Below, piece after piece: positions 32,111-44,372 of a stretch of 64,000 nucleotides of DNA (positions are counted from its first letter, which is position 1; the number at the start of each line of letters is the position of its first letter). The notes beneath the pieces are model-generated. The model was not told the DNA's origin and made no database searches. It was given only the letters and a program-made list of their open reading frames with translations. Origin of the DNA: Aralia elata (Eukaryota; Streptophyta; Magnoliopsida; Apiales; Araliaceae); assembly GCA_034770075.1 (NCBI GenBank), contig CM068377.1:54616275-54680274 (forward strand). The letters run 5' to 3'. Made by a program: the position numbers and the translations under genes.

Positions 32111-34841
32111 TGTGACACCCCCAAATCCAGGTACTTCAATTCCTCAGATTTGGTGTCCACTATGTCATTCATTCATAACTAGTTCCATGATAAAGGACAA
32201 TTAAATTAAGCTGAATGAAATATCTTCCCACAATAGGGATTACAACTTAAAATGTCTTAAATAAATAAATCCTAGGTCATTTACCTTTATTACAACGTTG
32301 CGGAATTAAAACATAAAATTAAATAAGTCTTATTACAAAGAACTGAAACAAATAGACTAAACATCTTTATTTGCTCATCTTGCCCTTGCCCTTGCTAGTG
32401 GACGGCTCATCCGACTTTTCAGGTTTAGCTTCAATGTTTTATGCAAGTGTGAGCAAACAATTGCCCACAAGTATGATAACAATAACATTTATATGATTAA
32501 CAGAATAGATCTTAACTGGGGAGTAATAGTCTTTCTGAAATCAATCAATAACAAATCAAAGATCTAAAACCTCAATAGATAGCTTAGCTCAAGAACTGAA
32601 TATGGATTCAAGATTAAAAGTGTATCTGAGGGTCATAAAACCTTGAACTATGTCCTAGGTTAACAAGTATTTCTACCATAACCTTTAACAGTCATGAAGA
32701 CTATGAACTATCCATCTCGTACTCCGGGGGATCAGCCCTTTGTACAATGTATTGTGCACAAACATTTAAACGATGGTGCATAGTTAATCCCCTATATTAG
32801 GGTTGTTCATCTTAGTTTAGCATTAGAATTCGTACCAAAAGAAACTTGGTTTGGAAAAACTTCAAGGTATTCTAAGTCTTTGAAACGCTCATCAACTATG
32901 GACTAGCTGAATCAATAAAGGTTTGCTAGTCACTAAAGCTTTTGATCAACAATAAAAATTGTACAATAGGATTTATATTCAAAATTTGAATAACGATCAA
33001 TGATCGAATAACAAATGACTGAAATAAAACATAAGCACTTGACATGATAACAACCTTGCTTGAATAATAATAAGCTAAGGTTAATAAGCTTACTCTATGA
33101 AAGTAAACTTGCTTTAAATGAAATAATAAGATTAAGGGAGGAAAAACTTGCCTCGTGCATAGATTACAGATTTAAATAATTCACGTTCCTTAATCAACCT
33201 ATACATTTCGATTATAAAACGGTAACAATAATTAGTTACAGAATTATAAGCACTTTAGGATTTGCTTTATCCAATTTTATTGAAACATCTCAATTGTCAT
33301 TCGATATTCAATAAGTACTTGCTTAACAACCAACGTGGTATCTTATTAATCATTTAATATCTTAGCCTAAGCTTTATACATGTACATGGCCATATAACAA
33401 CATCACAAAGAAAAGGAAATTTATTTATTTAATTTTAATTTTTTTTTATTTCCTGTTCCACCGTCGGGGCGGTGAATTCCTTTACAAAACCGTCGTCGGG
33501 GCGAGGACAACACCGGGGCGAGGATTCTAGTTCAATTCTGGCGCCGGGGCGACAAAAACAGTTTATTTCTACCGTCGGGGCGGTAGACTCGACTGACATC
33601 TTCTGCAGAACGCGAACTAGAGCAATTTCAGACCAAAATTTTCAAATTCTATCATCCGACTAATAAATTAAACATACCCAGACATCAAACATGATGTAAA
33701 ACAGTTACCCAATATATTTCTAACAATTCTAACTATTATAAACACAATCAACCAATTAAAAACCAAAAATTCACTGTTTGAACAAAGTATTCATATTTTG
33801 GCCTATTTAATAAAATTGAACACTGTAAATTCATCTCTACACCATTTTAATCCATTCCACTTGCATTCTTTTTGTTTTCCATGATATTAACATAATCAAA
33901 AGTCAATTTACCGATTAATAATCTAATTGAACATCAATTTTTATACATATAAGCCATACATGAAATAAAACTCTATAAAACCAAAAACTCAATTCTAAAA
34001 CATGTTTTTCATGGATTAATTCTTTCAAATTAGTTTATAAACTTCATATAATCACTAATACATGCATATTATCAAATACAACTAACTAATTCATGCATTG
34101 AGCGATTATAATCACATACAGATAAGTAAAAAAGATTCATATATAGTGAAGAAATTATTGTACAATAAAGTGTTCTGAGAAAATATAACTAGACTTTAGA
34201 ATTCACCTTTTATTGCTTTGAAATCTTGGTTAATCCTCATTGCTTGAATTCTTGATTCCAATTTCCAAAAATTCTCTCTCAAATTCTCTCTTCTTCCCTG
34301 TATTTTATCTTTTTCTAGCTTATGAAAATAAACTGATAAAACCTCACGTGGTTTTATCAATTCACCAGTTACAAACTAAACATCCTTATCAGTTAAAAAA
34401 ACTAAAAGGTCACAAAGCCTTGTTTGCCTAGACCCTAAAGAAAAAATTCATTTTTACCAACCAAGGGTCACAAGGCCTTGTTTGGTTTAACTAAAATTAA
34501 CCCTTCTTCCATTTATTTTAATAACTCATTATACTATATAGTTTAATTGTCACACTCTCAATTTAATTAAACCTATTATTAAATAAATCTAATTAAACAT
34601 TACAAATTTAATTATATCCTTTATTCAAATAAATCATTTATTCATCTAATTTAATTATTAAATTAAATTAGAATAGACACATCAAATTACATTAAAATTA
34701 CAATTAACATAATTACACTAAAATGAATTACTCCACAATAACTTTATCAATTATTTATTTTTACTCAATAAATAAATTAACAAAAATATTTATTTAACTC
34801 AATAAATATTTTATTTATTCACAAAAATTACATTCGTTACA
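32111..34841 (-). repeat. 5' LTR of the Tekay-like element (2731 bp)
   Basis: TGTGACACCC at 32111 to TTCGTTACA at 34841 on the + strand. Near-identical partner of 15087-17828. Contains the GC-rich motif cluster at 33460-33590, one motif shorter than in the left copy. Confidence 0.95.
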
Positions 34842-34846
34842 GCAAC
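34842..34846. repeat. Target-site duplication GCAAC, right copy
   Basis: Matches 15082-15086; Tat-B coding text continues from here as (Q)PWIF. Confidence 0.95.
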
Positions 34847-35678
34847 CATGGATCTTTAATTCCTTATCCATTCTCTCCTAATCCTTGGCCTGGTTGATAT
34901 TGATGGGTGATCATTTCACGAGCTACTGACATCACTTTAGGAGATACCCTTGGCTTCAAAGTAGGGGAGCCTATAGGTTGATATCGTGTCGTGCTAGAGG
35001 GTTCAAGTAGAAAAATCCTCATAAAAGAGTTCCACCTCAACTAGCCACAGTCCTTATGCTAAAATTCACCAGGTTTGATCCCAGGGACCCACTAAAGAAG
35101 ATTCCTAAGCACACTTCGGGTAGGCTGATACCCAAAGTTAATGGCTCGAATGAAGGAACAATTAATGACGAAGATAGCTTTATCTCGACTGACGAATCAA
35201 AATAAAAAAATAGGCAATTTCTGTAGGAAATCCAACAATAGTTTGAAAGACAGTTCTGCCTCTCCCAAGCCCCAATAAGAAATGGGGGAAGAGAAGGCAA
35301 GGACGACACCAATCAGGCCATCAATTAAAAAATCATCCCTTTCATCGACTAGATTGGGGTTAACATCCCTAAGGAGGGCCATAATCTAGGAAATGAGCAC
35401 ATCTCGGCCATCATTGAAGACATCACTTACCATGGGGTCGCCTCCATCTCGACTATTAATGAGAACATGACTACGGACAATTGGAAAGTCGAGCCACAGA
35501 TGGTCCACAAAGGGTAAAGGATGGGAGATCGGTTGTAGTAATAACCCGGCATATAAGATGTTATTATCTCTAATCTACCTTACTTTTTCCATGTTTATGT
35601 TATAATCAGTTCATCTAATGAAAGCTTATGTATTGAAAAATAGTCATTATCTAATGAGTATTTACGTTTTATTGTCAG
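34847..35678 (+). pseudogene. Tat-B protease remainder and protease-RT interval
   Basis: Begins PWIFNSLSILS, the second half of the conserved LLLG(R/Q)PWI protease motif. Thereafter many stops. The last 150 bp are AT-rich and end in TTTACGTTTTATTGTCAG at 35678, a good plant 3' splice site, directly before the conserved pre-RT text. Ogre-type Tat elements splice an intron between gag-pro and RT, so this may be its remains; I cannot place the donor. Confidence 0.55.
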
Positions 35679-37650
35679 GTGTCCCAATTTGAATGATTTT
35701 AGCCCCGTTGATGATTGGCCAAATCCGAAAGATGATTCCGATTTCAATATAGAGCTTGATTTTGATTTGATGGGGATCGAACAAGAGGAGGTGGACGACG
35801 AGGAGTTGCCCGAAGAGATCAAAAGATGGGTCGAAGACAAGCCCAAACTAAACCTCGAGCAAACCACCACCATCAATATTAGAACCCTAGACAACCCCAA
35901 AGAACTCCAAATAGGGTCTGACCTTACCTTTGGCCAAAAAGAAGAAATAACCTAGCTATTGACTCAATACGAAGATGTATTCACCTGGTCGCACGAAGAT
36001 ATGATCGGGATGTCCACTTATATAGTCATTCATCAATTGCCAATCAAAGAGGGTTTCAAGCCAGTCTAGGAAAAGTTGAGGATATAAAAACCAGAATGGA
36101 GCCTGAAGGTTAAAGAAGAAATCATCAAGAAATTTAAGGCTGAAATAATCATGGCATCCACTTACCCCGAATGGTTGTCCAACGTTGTCCCAGTCTATAA
36201 GCCAGAAGGGAAAGTTCGAGTTTGCGTGGATTACCGTGATCTCAACAAGGCCAGCCTCAAAGATAACTTTCCTGTACCATTCATACATAACTTAATAGAT
36301 AACACCACACAGTTTGAAATGTACTCGTTCGTCGACTGTTTTGTCGGCTATCATCAGATCATGGTAGCCGAGGAAGACCGAGAGAAGACGACATTTATTA
36401 ACCCCTAGGGCACATTTTGTTATAGGCGTTTGTCTTTTGGCCTCACCAATGCCAGTACTACCTATCAGAGAGCCATGATGGCTTTATTTCATGACATGAT
36501 GCACAAAGAAATTGAGGTCTATGTGGATGACATCATTATCAATTCAAAAAAGGAAGAAGAGCACGCAGTTCACTTGTAGAAGTTGTTTGACTGACTATGC
36601 AAATATGATCTGAAATTGAACCCCACAAAATATGCCTTCGGCGTCAAATCAGGAAAACTTTTGGGATTCCTCGTCAGCAACTAGGGCATCGAGATAAACC
36701 CCGCCAAAATAATGGCCATTACTAAAATGCCAACGCCGCAAACCGAAAAGAAAATACGAGGGTTCTTGGGGAGAATCAATTTCATCAGTCGATTTATATC
36801 CCAATTGACAACGACTTGTGAGCCAATCTAAAAATTGCTCAAGAAGAGTTTCTCCGTGAAATGGAATGAAGAATGTCAAAAAGCCTTCTGCAATATCAAA
36901 CAACAATTGATAAAGGCACCTGTTCTGGTACCCCTGAGGGATGGAGTTCCTCTGTTCATGTACATCTCTCTCAACCCTCACGCCATGGGATGTATGCTAG
37001 GACAGAAAGACAACACGGGCAAGGAAAGAACCATATATTACCTAAGCAAGAGGTTCAGCAATTGCGAACAGAACTATTTGAGGATTGAGAAAACATGTTG
37101 TGCATTAGCATGGGCTGCTATGAGACTAAAACATTACTTTCATGGCCACACGACATACTTGATCTCCCGCATGGATCCTCTGAAATATCTTTTTGACCGA
37201 CCAATGCTAAATTGTCGGTTATCAAGATGGCAGTTAATCCTTCAACAGTTTGATATCGTCTACGTAGCACAAAAATCAATCAAATGTCAAAGAATTGCAA
37301 ACCAACTGTCTGAGGCACCCACGAGAGGGTTTGAGCCATTGGAGACATATTTTCTAGATGAAGGTGTAACGGTCATCCAATCTAGAAGGAATGAAAGAGA
37401 AGGCCAATTTTCGAGATTATATTTCAACGACGCTATAAACATGGAAGGAGTCGGGGCTAGGGCAGTCCTGGTATCCATCACAGGAGAACAATACCCTACA
37501 GCTATGAAACTACAATTCTGTAACTCTAATAACACGGCCGAGTATGAAGGATGTATTTTGGGATGAGAAATGGCCCAAAGAATGGGAATTAAGTGATTAG
37601 CCATTTTTGGAGACCCAGAATTGGTCGTCCGGCAATCCATGGGTATATAT
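35679..37650 (+). pseudogene. Tat-B reverse transcriptase, RNase H and start of second RNase H
   Basis: LNDFSPVDDWPNPKDDSDFNIELDF, then RT with VCVDYRDLNKASLKDNFPVP, FVDCFVGYHQIMVAEEDREKT, YVDDIIINSKK, RNase H (LNPHAMGCMLGQKDNTGKERTIYYLSKRF) and aRNH (LYFNDAI, NNTAEYEGCILG). Stops occur at several sites that are Trp, Arg or Gln codons in Tat-A (for example TGG to TAG in NPWGTFCY). In the catalytic aRNH motif the usual DGA reads NDA, a further loss. Ends at 37650 where an LTR fragment starts. Confidence 0.9.
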
Positions 37651-38860
37651 GTAATATCCTAAATATTTATAGAACTTATAAATATGATATTAAATGACTA
37701 AAGTTATTTATAAAGTAAATTTCGAGGATGAAATTCTTATAAGTAGGGGTGAATGTAATACCCCGAATATTTATGAGGCTTATATGGTTAGAGGTTAATT
37801 TAGTGACCTAAAACTAGGTATCGAGAAGTTTAAAACCTTAAGCCCTAATGAGATTCGAATTTTATAAAATATGTGCTTAATAAAGATCGAAATGATATTT
37901 CGAACCAGGTGTTTTGTGATTTTATAGTATAAATGATGATTTAGGTCAGCTAATATTTTTTCGAGAAAAACGTCAAGCTTAGAATATTTTCACCAACAAG
38001 TTTCTCGGTGTATTTACGAAAAGCTGCTTTGTCGTGCTTAAACTGATATAATGCTTTGTCGTGCTTACGGTGACAAGCTGCATTGTCGAGCTTAGAAGAT
38101 ATTTTTAGTTGCAAGCTGCATTGTCCAGCTTGGTAGATATTTTCCTGGAGGAGCTCGGAAGATATTTTCAGTTGCAAGTTGTATTGTCGAACTTGGAAGA
38201 TATTTTCAATTGAGGAGCTTGGAAGATATTTTATGGCTTAAAGACCATTTTACCCCAACTCTTGCTAGCCTATAAATAGGAGTATTTGCAAGCTTAAAAC
38301 TCACCAATTCAGTAAATCAAACAGTAAAATTACTCTCTAGATATATTTTAAGTATTGAAAGTTATAAAGAAATAGTTAAAGCTTGTAACTACAAGAGGGT
38401 TTTAAACGTTTATTGGGAAACCTTAGTTTCGATTCGAGGAAAGTCTTCTATTCCTTTAAACTATGTGCAAGTATTTTAACTCTTATGTGTTATTTTTATA
38501 AGTTATATATATATGTAGTTTATACGTTTTGTTTGACAACATGATATAAACTGTTGAATGAAAAGTTGTTTGTAATATCAAATTGATATATGTAATATGT
38601 CAAGGCATGTTAAAGTTTATATGAAAACATAAACTGTTTATGTGTTATTAGTTAGACTTGTTGAGCCGTAGTGCTCATTCTTGCGAATAAAACTTTATTT
38701 GCAGTTAAGAAGAATGATAAGAAGATCATGAATGTAAAGTAGAATGCATAGACTAGATTGTTTACTTATCTTTTATTTATATGAAGTCATAATGACTATT
38801 GTAATACGAACAAGCAAACCTTGTAATCGGAGATTATATTATGAAATGATCTTATTATAA
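37651..38860 (+). mobile_element. LTR-element fragment of the TGTAATACCC family
   Basis: Starts TGTAATATCCTAAATATTT (LTR-like start), about 100 bp later GAGGATGAAATTCTTATAAG and GTAGGGGTGAA, then at 37757 a true LTR start TGTAATACCCCGAATATT. Contains GTCGAGCTT repeats (38060-38240) and TATAAATAGG near 38271. No right LTR end seen, and no duplication around it. It replaces the aRNH-integrase part of Tat-B. Confidence 0.75.
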
Positions 38861-39970
38861 GTATCCTTACCGGCTACGACTCTCCAAGGCTACCCTCGTT
38901 ATAGCGATAGACCCAGAGGAAATGGGTGCATCTTCAGCCAATGCCACCATTAGGTTAGCGAACAACTCATCCCCGGAAGGCTCTGCATGAACATCCTCCA
39001 TAGGCTCCTCCCCAGATGAACTGCCATCAACATCAACAATACACTGTGATAAATTAGCCTCCAACCAGGCTGAATGCTCAGATGTCTGACCTGGATGACT
39101 GTCCCGAAACTCTGACGTCGCGCGGTGAGCCTAAAATCTATATACTCTAGCTAAATCTGTCTCGGTGGATGACAAAATGGGAAACCGATTCTCATCAGCG
39201 CCAGCAAAAGAATAAAGATCCTGCATCTGATCAAACTCACGCATCATAGCCAACGGATAATAAGTAGTAACACCCCTCAGCCTAGCCAGGGGGATGAAAT
39301 TAAAGTCAGCCACATAAGTGATAACACTAAAGGCGAATAATATCCGGAGTACATCAATATCAAGAACGACTCCTCAATAGACTAAAGGAAAATCATCCAA
39401 GATGTCGGATCCACGCACGTGGAGGGGCATAAGGAATAGCTCATAGCAACACAGTGACCAAAGCAAAAACCATGTCGACGATAGTTGTCGATCGGCCTTA
39501 GATGGGTCATAAACCAGACGTACAATAGAACCGAACTGCCACGAAACTCCCTGTTTCCAAAAGTTTGGCAATAGGTAGCGGATATGAAGGTCTCGGCCAA
39601 AATCAACGACAAAACGGTCTACTCCTCCCGAAGGGCCCTTATTATAATGACAACTCTGACATCCATATGGTCTCCATAGATCGGCATATACAAAAACTAG
39701 ACAATGCATATCATCAGAATGTCTGCTTGTATAGACCTCTGTCTCTCCTCGAATATATCAAAATCCTCCGTGTAGGCTGCAAAACCCTTAAGAGAACCGA
39801 ATCTGTCAATTAGAAAGTCTAACGATAAAACATGTCTGACAATGATCTCAGACAACACTGACGCTGTTATAAACTGACGTTGCATGTGACCCACCAGAAC
39901 CCGTGCACAAAGACCCACCAAGGGTAAATCAGTAAACGAGCATACTACTTAATAGTTGGTGTAAGTTTAC
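38861..39970 (-). pseudogene. Antisense DUF7745-like gene remnant in Tat-B
   Basis: Minus-strand text parallel to the Tat-A gene: LTPTIKxYARLLIYPW at the 39960 end, LAETFISATYCQTFGNREF (39540-39600), FGHCVAMSYSLCPSTC, then LRGVTTYYPLAMMREFDQMQDL (39131-39313) and an acidic tail (VDGSSSGEEPMEDVHAEPSGDELF, 38867-39064). Many stops and frameshifts. Same position (after pol, opposite strand) as in Tat-A, so the antisense gene was already present in their common ancestor. Confidence 0.8.
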
Positions 39971-41694
39971 TGGTCGATTTCGCAAGTAATATAATGATAA
40001 GAGAGTTGTCGATCCCACGAGGAATTATCTATAACATATCCCAAGTACTAACTTTATATCGTCTCGATCTTATTTAAACAATTTGATTCAAGTAATTAAA
40101 ACTAACTAGAATAACAATTAAGCCACTAACAAAGGTCTAAGATTACAATTTCTCCCATACAAGCCTTTTGTCAAATATTTGGCGTGCAATGCTTTGTTCA
40201 AATCTCCTAACTCCCCTTTTAGATCAATCGACTACATAAAATTGACATCCGAGAAATCATAATTACATAAGAGTCTCTATCAACGGTCAATTACGAATCT
40301 TCCTAATATGGCATGTAGGTATATGTGTATCCTACACACTATCAAGAGACCAATTGCAATAACAATTAACAAGACACATGTCAGGAAAATCTCGTTAATT
40401 ACTCCTTCAATTACCAACTTTCGCATAAGAAGTCATTAAGATTAGAATCTCAATTGGTTGTATACGATATCTAGGTATATGTTTATCCTAAATACTAGTA
40501 AGTCATCTATTCTTGAAGACAATAAATAAGACACACGTCACAGAATCTTATTGTTTACCAACAAGAATCTCTAACTTTCGCATGATATCATAACTTGGTT
40601 TCAACATTGTAATCCATTCATCAATTTCATATAGGTTCCTAAGGTAATTACGAGCCAAGCAATTAATCTAAGGAGCAAGGGTTATGATAACCAATTCATA
40701 TGAGTAACAATAATCAAAAGGAAGAGAAAATCAATTCAAATTAAGCAAAAAGTTCAATTACAATCATAAACCAAAAACTGAAATAAAAATAGAGAAATAA
40801 AGCAATAAACCTAACTATCATCCTTGGAGTACAAAGCTAAAAGAAAAGATTAGAGATGGACTCCTTTTTGATCTTCTCATTTCCTTGTATTGCAGCTCTT
40901 GCTGGTGAAGCAAGCCTTCCATTGTTGTTGGTTGCTTAAGCTTCCCTAATGGGGAGCTTGAGCTACCCTTCTCTTTCTTGGTCCTAGGTTAACCTCCACC
41001 CTCCAAGTATACTAATCTTAGAAGTATAAGATTACTAAAAATGGAAGCTACATGTGCTATTTATAGAGCCCCAATGAAAACCTAGCTTAGCATCAAAAAT
41101 TGACCCAAAATGAGCTAAAATCGCGAACTCTGTTGGATCTAGCATAGCTGCGCTACCCTTAGGTGCAGCTGCGCTGAACTCCCTGGATGGTTGGCTCCGC
41201 TGCACTGGTTTTGGGCGCAGCTGCGCTGCCCTGGCCTACCCCTACTCGCGTGCGCGTCCGTGCGCGTCTGCTGCCCGATTCAGCTTTGACTCATGTTGGT
41301 AAAGTGGCCATAACTCTCTCATATGAACTCCGATTTAGGCGATTCAGGAGGCTTCGGAAAGCTAAGAAGTAGATCTACAACTTTCATTCTTTACGTTTTG
41401 AGAGATGCAGGCTGGAAATAGGTTGAAATTGGCCCTGAAGTGGCTACTACGTCAAAGGCAAGCTGAAAATGGCAATCAAGGCACTCCAAGTGTTCATCCA
41501 AGTAACTTTTGCTCCATTTCTTACAAAACTAAGTAAAAACATATAAAAGTAATACAAAAACACATAAAAGCAATATAAAATCACATAATACAATAATAGG
41601 ATAAAAATACATAAAAACCAAACGAAATGACTTAGGATTTACAAATTATCAAGCTCAAAAGCACCTAATTTGGGTATATAAAACACACTCATCA
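39971..41694 (-). repeat. Athila-like 3' LTR (left copy)
   Basis: + strand from TGGTCGATTTCGCAAG to AAACACACTCATCA (reverse complement start TGATGAGTGTGTTT). The outer terminus lacks the first bases and about 40 bp relative to the copy at 42982. A short GC-rich block with GCGCAGCTGCGC words lies at 41145-41270. Confidence 0.8.
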
Positions 41695-42981
41695 AATACT
41701 CCCAAACTTAAATCTTTGATTGTCCTCAATAAAAATAACCACAAACTATAAAAATTAAATACTTCTAATAAAATCTAACTTGAGCAATGAGTTAATAAAA
41801 AAGTTGAACAATGGCCTCAAAAATGTCAAAACATGATAACTCAAAAAAACATTTCAAAACGTTGCAAGTCTAGAATTTCAACTTGATATTCGTATCTTTC
41901 TTTAGATCCTTTCCATGTGTGTGTGTGTGTACACCCAATTACACTAAACCAATTATAGTTCGGAAGAACGTATGCAACCATATTACCTTATGAAATAAAT
42001 CAAAATAAACTTCAAAAACTACATGCTTAGCACATCACTCACCGCAAATGTATATAAATCATAAATTCCAAAACTTTTGAGACCAAAGGACTCTAGGTGA
42101 GTGCATTTTATGCTCCATTTCAACCTTAAGCCAGCTCTTATGGGCGAGTGCGTTTTACGCTCCATCTCAACCCTTCACAAGATTTGTGATATATTACTTT
42201 CTTTTCTTTTTTGAGTGCGTTTTATGCTCTATCTCCCCTAAGCATGTGTTTATGAGTGAGTGCGTTTTACGCTCCATCTCAACTCACCACATGACCAACT
42301 AATCAAACTTGAGTACATTGCATCGAGTGATGTTTAAACGAGTTCGAGAGCTTATTGATATCTCCCACAAGCATTCGGTCATATTAGCCTTCCAAAGTGT
42401 ACAACTAGTTCATTACTCATGGGTAAGTGCATAAAAGTGAAAGGACACATAAGCAAAGCAATAACCAACACTAAATTAAACACAAACACTAAGCAACATT
42501 TGTATATTTTTCACGAGTTATAGCCTCAACAATCATTTGCCCGATCATAAATTAAAGTTCACTTCAAATTAAATCAATGCTTAAGAGACAACCTATTCTA
42601 GAACTTCAATTAAAACCCACACAAAAACAAAACACACTAAAACTAAACATAATATATCAAAACAAAACGTAGAAGACCCCCAAACTTAAAACTGAAATTG
42701 TCCTCAATGTAAGTACATAAACGAACAAAATGTAAATGACTTACCTGAAAATATGCCAATTATCGCCTTCCGCAACTGACTTCTACTATTTGCTAAGATA
42801 AGACCACAACAAAAACGAATTAGCGAAAACTTAGGTTGCCTCCCAATTTGCACTTGTTTTATAGTCTTCGGCCTGACTTTATTTAAAACAAAAGTACAAG
42901 TTCAAATTAAGATCAATTCAATTGAAATTAATATTGGAAAAATATTAGAAGAATAATTATCCGGCAACGACGCCAAAAACT
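41695..42981 (-). other. Gene-less body of the Athila-like element
   Basis: 1287 bp between two LTRs. From the right: primer site 42961-42975 (minus TGGCGTCGTTGCCGG, tRNA-Asp type), short leader, then directly the 3' UTR phrase GGGAGGCAACC (42835), two polypurine-like phrases (42680 and 41695) and four copies of a hairpin motif (42099-42274). Gag and pol are missing completely. Confidence 0.8.
42961..42975 (-). other. Primer binding site, tRNA-Asp type
   Basis: Minus strand TGGCGTCGTTGCCGG, six bases after the LTR end. Athila elements use TGGCGCCGTTGCCGG; one mismatch. Confidence 0.8.
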
Positions 42982-44372
42982 TGTTGGTCGATTTCGCAAT
43001 CGATAAATACGCGCAAGTATACGCAGTCAACAAGTAATATATAATGATAAGAGAGTTGTCAATCCCACGAGGAATTATCTCTAATGTATCCCAAGTACTA
43101 ACTTCAAAACATCTCGATCTTATTTAAACAAACTAATTAAAACGATAAATTATGATTATAATTAATCTAAATAACAGAAACACAAAACATAGATAGATAG
43201 ACAAATAGTTAAGAACAAAATATCCACACACAAGTATTTTATCAAACACTTGGCGTGCATCACGTTGTTCAAATCTCTTAATCTCTTTTTAATCATGGCG
43301 GAAATGACGAATTGATAAAAACACAAATTATGTATAACATAATCACGTGCTATTATATTCATGGTCTAACTCTAATAATCCATTTTCCAATTTCATATAG
43401 ATTACCAAATTAATTACCAAATCCTTAGCAATTAGATAATACGCACAAAATATAAAGAATCAATTCGTTTGACACCAATCAAAAGGAAAACAAGATAGAA
43501 GTTTAATTCATAACAAATAAATTAAACTTTTCCAAATATTAAATAACATCCATGGATAATGCAAGTATCAAAGAAAGTTAGAGAAGAGAAAACTCTTGCG
43601 AAGACATCCATCTCCAAACACCCTTCAATCCCTTGTCTCCATTGGTGTTAAGTGTGATTGTGCACTAGATTCCCAAGCATGAGGTATAGCCGCTGAAAAA
43701 GAGGAAGTCTGATGTCCAAAATGAATGCCCATAAGGATGTTTTATAGAGCCTCCAAGAAACCCTAGCAAAACCCTTACAAAAAATTGCCATCTGCATGGT
43801 TTAGCGCAGCTATGTTGGGCTTGGGCGCAGTTGAGCTGGCCGCCCAGCCCGTCCACGCACGTGCCTACTGCGTGCACCTGCTCGTCTGTCTGTTGCCCAC
43901 GCGCGCGCGCCCGGGCCCATGCTGCCTGCTGCCTGCCTGTTACTGCTCTGCGTGCGCGCCCGCGTGCCCCTACGCGCACCTGCGCCCAGTCAGCTGCTGC
44001 TCGTGCCTGCTCGATGTCGCACGACGCCGCACGTCGTGCACACGAAAATTCCAAATGGCTTCAAATTCGATACCGAGCGTCGCCATGCGCTAATTACCAT
44101 AATAATACATATCAAGCATAGATTTCCATACACGGGCATTAAAATAATACTTGGCACGCGTGGACCATTTCACTCCGAAAGCATCCTTTTATTCCAATTC
44201 TTATAAAACAGAGTTAAAACACGTAGAAACCAAACGAAAATACATGAAAGCAATGCGAAACAACATTTTACACAAATATGATAAAAAGATATAAAAACCA
44301 AATGAAAAAGCTTTAAGATTCACAAATTATCAAGCTCAATAGTACCTAATTTATGTATATAAAACACACTCG
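42982..44372 (-). repeat. Athila-like LTR (right copy)
   Basis: TGTTGGTCGATTTCGCAATCG to AAAACACACTCG. The far end lacks TCATCA and the polypurine tract and runs straight into TTTGTCCTCAAGC of a 3' UTR: a roughly 30-bp deletion relative to 46800-46850. GC-rich block at 43800-44040. Confidence 0.8.

Larger units (their letters stand above)
15087..34841 (-). mobile_element. Tekay/Del-like Ty3/gypsy element inserted in Tat-B
   Basis: Two direct LTRs (15087-17828 and 32111-34841), 5-bp duplication, tRNA-iMet primer site, extra ORF, gag, protease, RT, RNase H, integrase, polypurine tract, all on the minus strand. It is itself interrupted by an 8.4-kb element at 23242-31681. All genes carry stops or frameshifts. 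The Tekay assignment rests on integrase text (HPGSTKMYQDLRQYFWWP, TCQRVKVEHQRP) and a chromodomain-like C-terminus. Confidence 0.93.
11761..39970 (+). mobile_element. Tat-lineage retrotransposon Tat-B, decayed and split by nested insertions
   Basis: Pieces in order: leader (11761-12166), gag (12167-14398), protease (14502-15086), [Tekay insertion], protease/linker (34847-35678), RT-RNase H (35679-37650), [LTR fragment], antisense DUF7745 remnant (38861-39970). Reading resumes in frame across the Tekay insertion (GYNLLLGQ | PWIF). No LTR of its own is visible; the left is cut by an Athila-like LTR piece and the right by Athila-like sequence at 39971. Integrase is absent. RT is clearly the same family as Tat-A. 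Confidence 0.85.

Noticed and set aside
43665..44206. Ala/Arg/Cys-rich open frames on both strands
   Set aside because: GC-rich block of the Athila-like LTR, homologous to the island at 47330; no protein family recognised.
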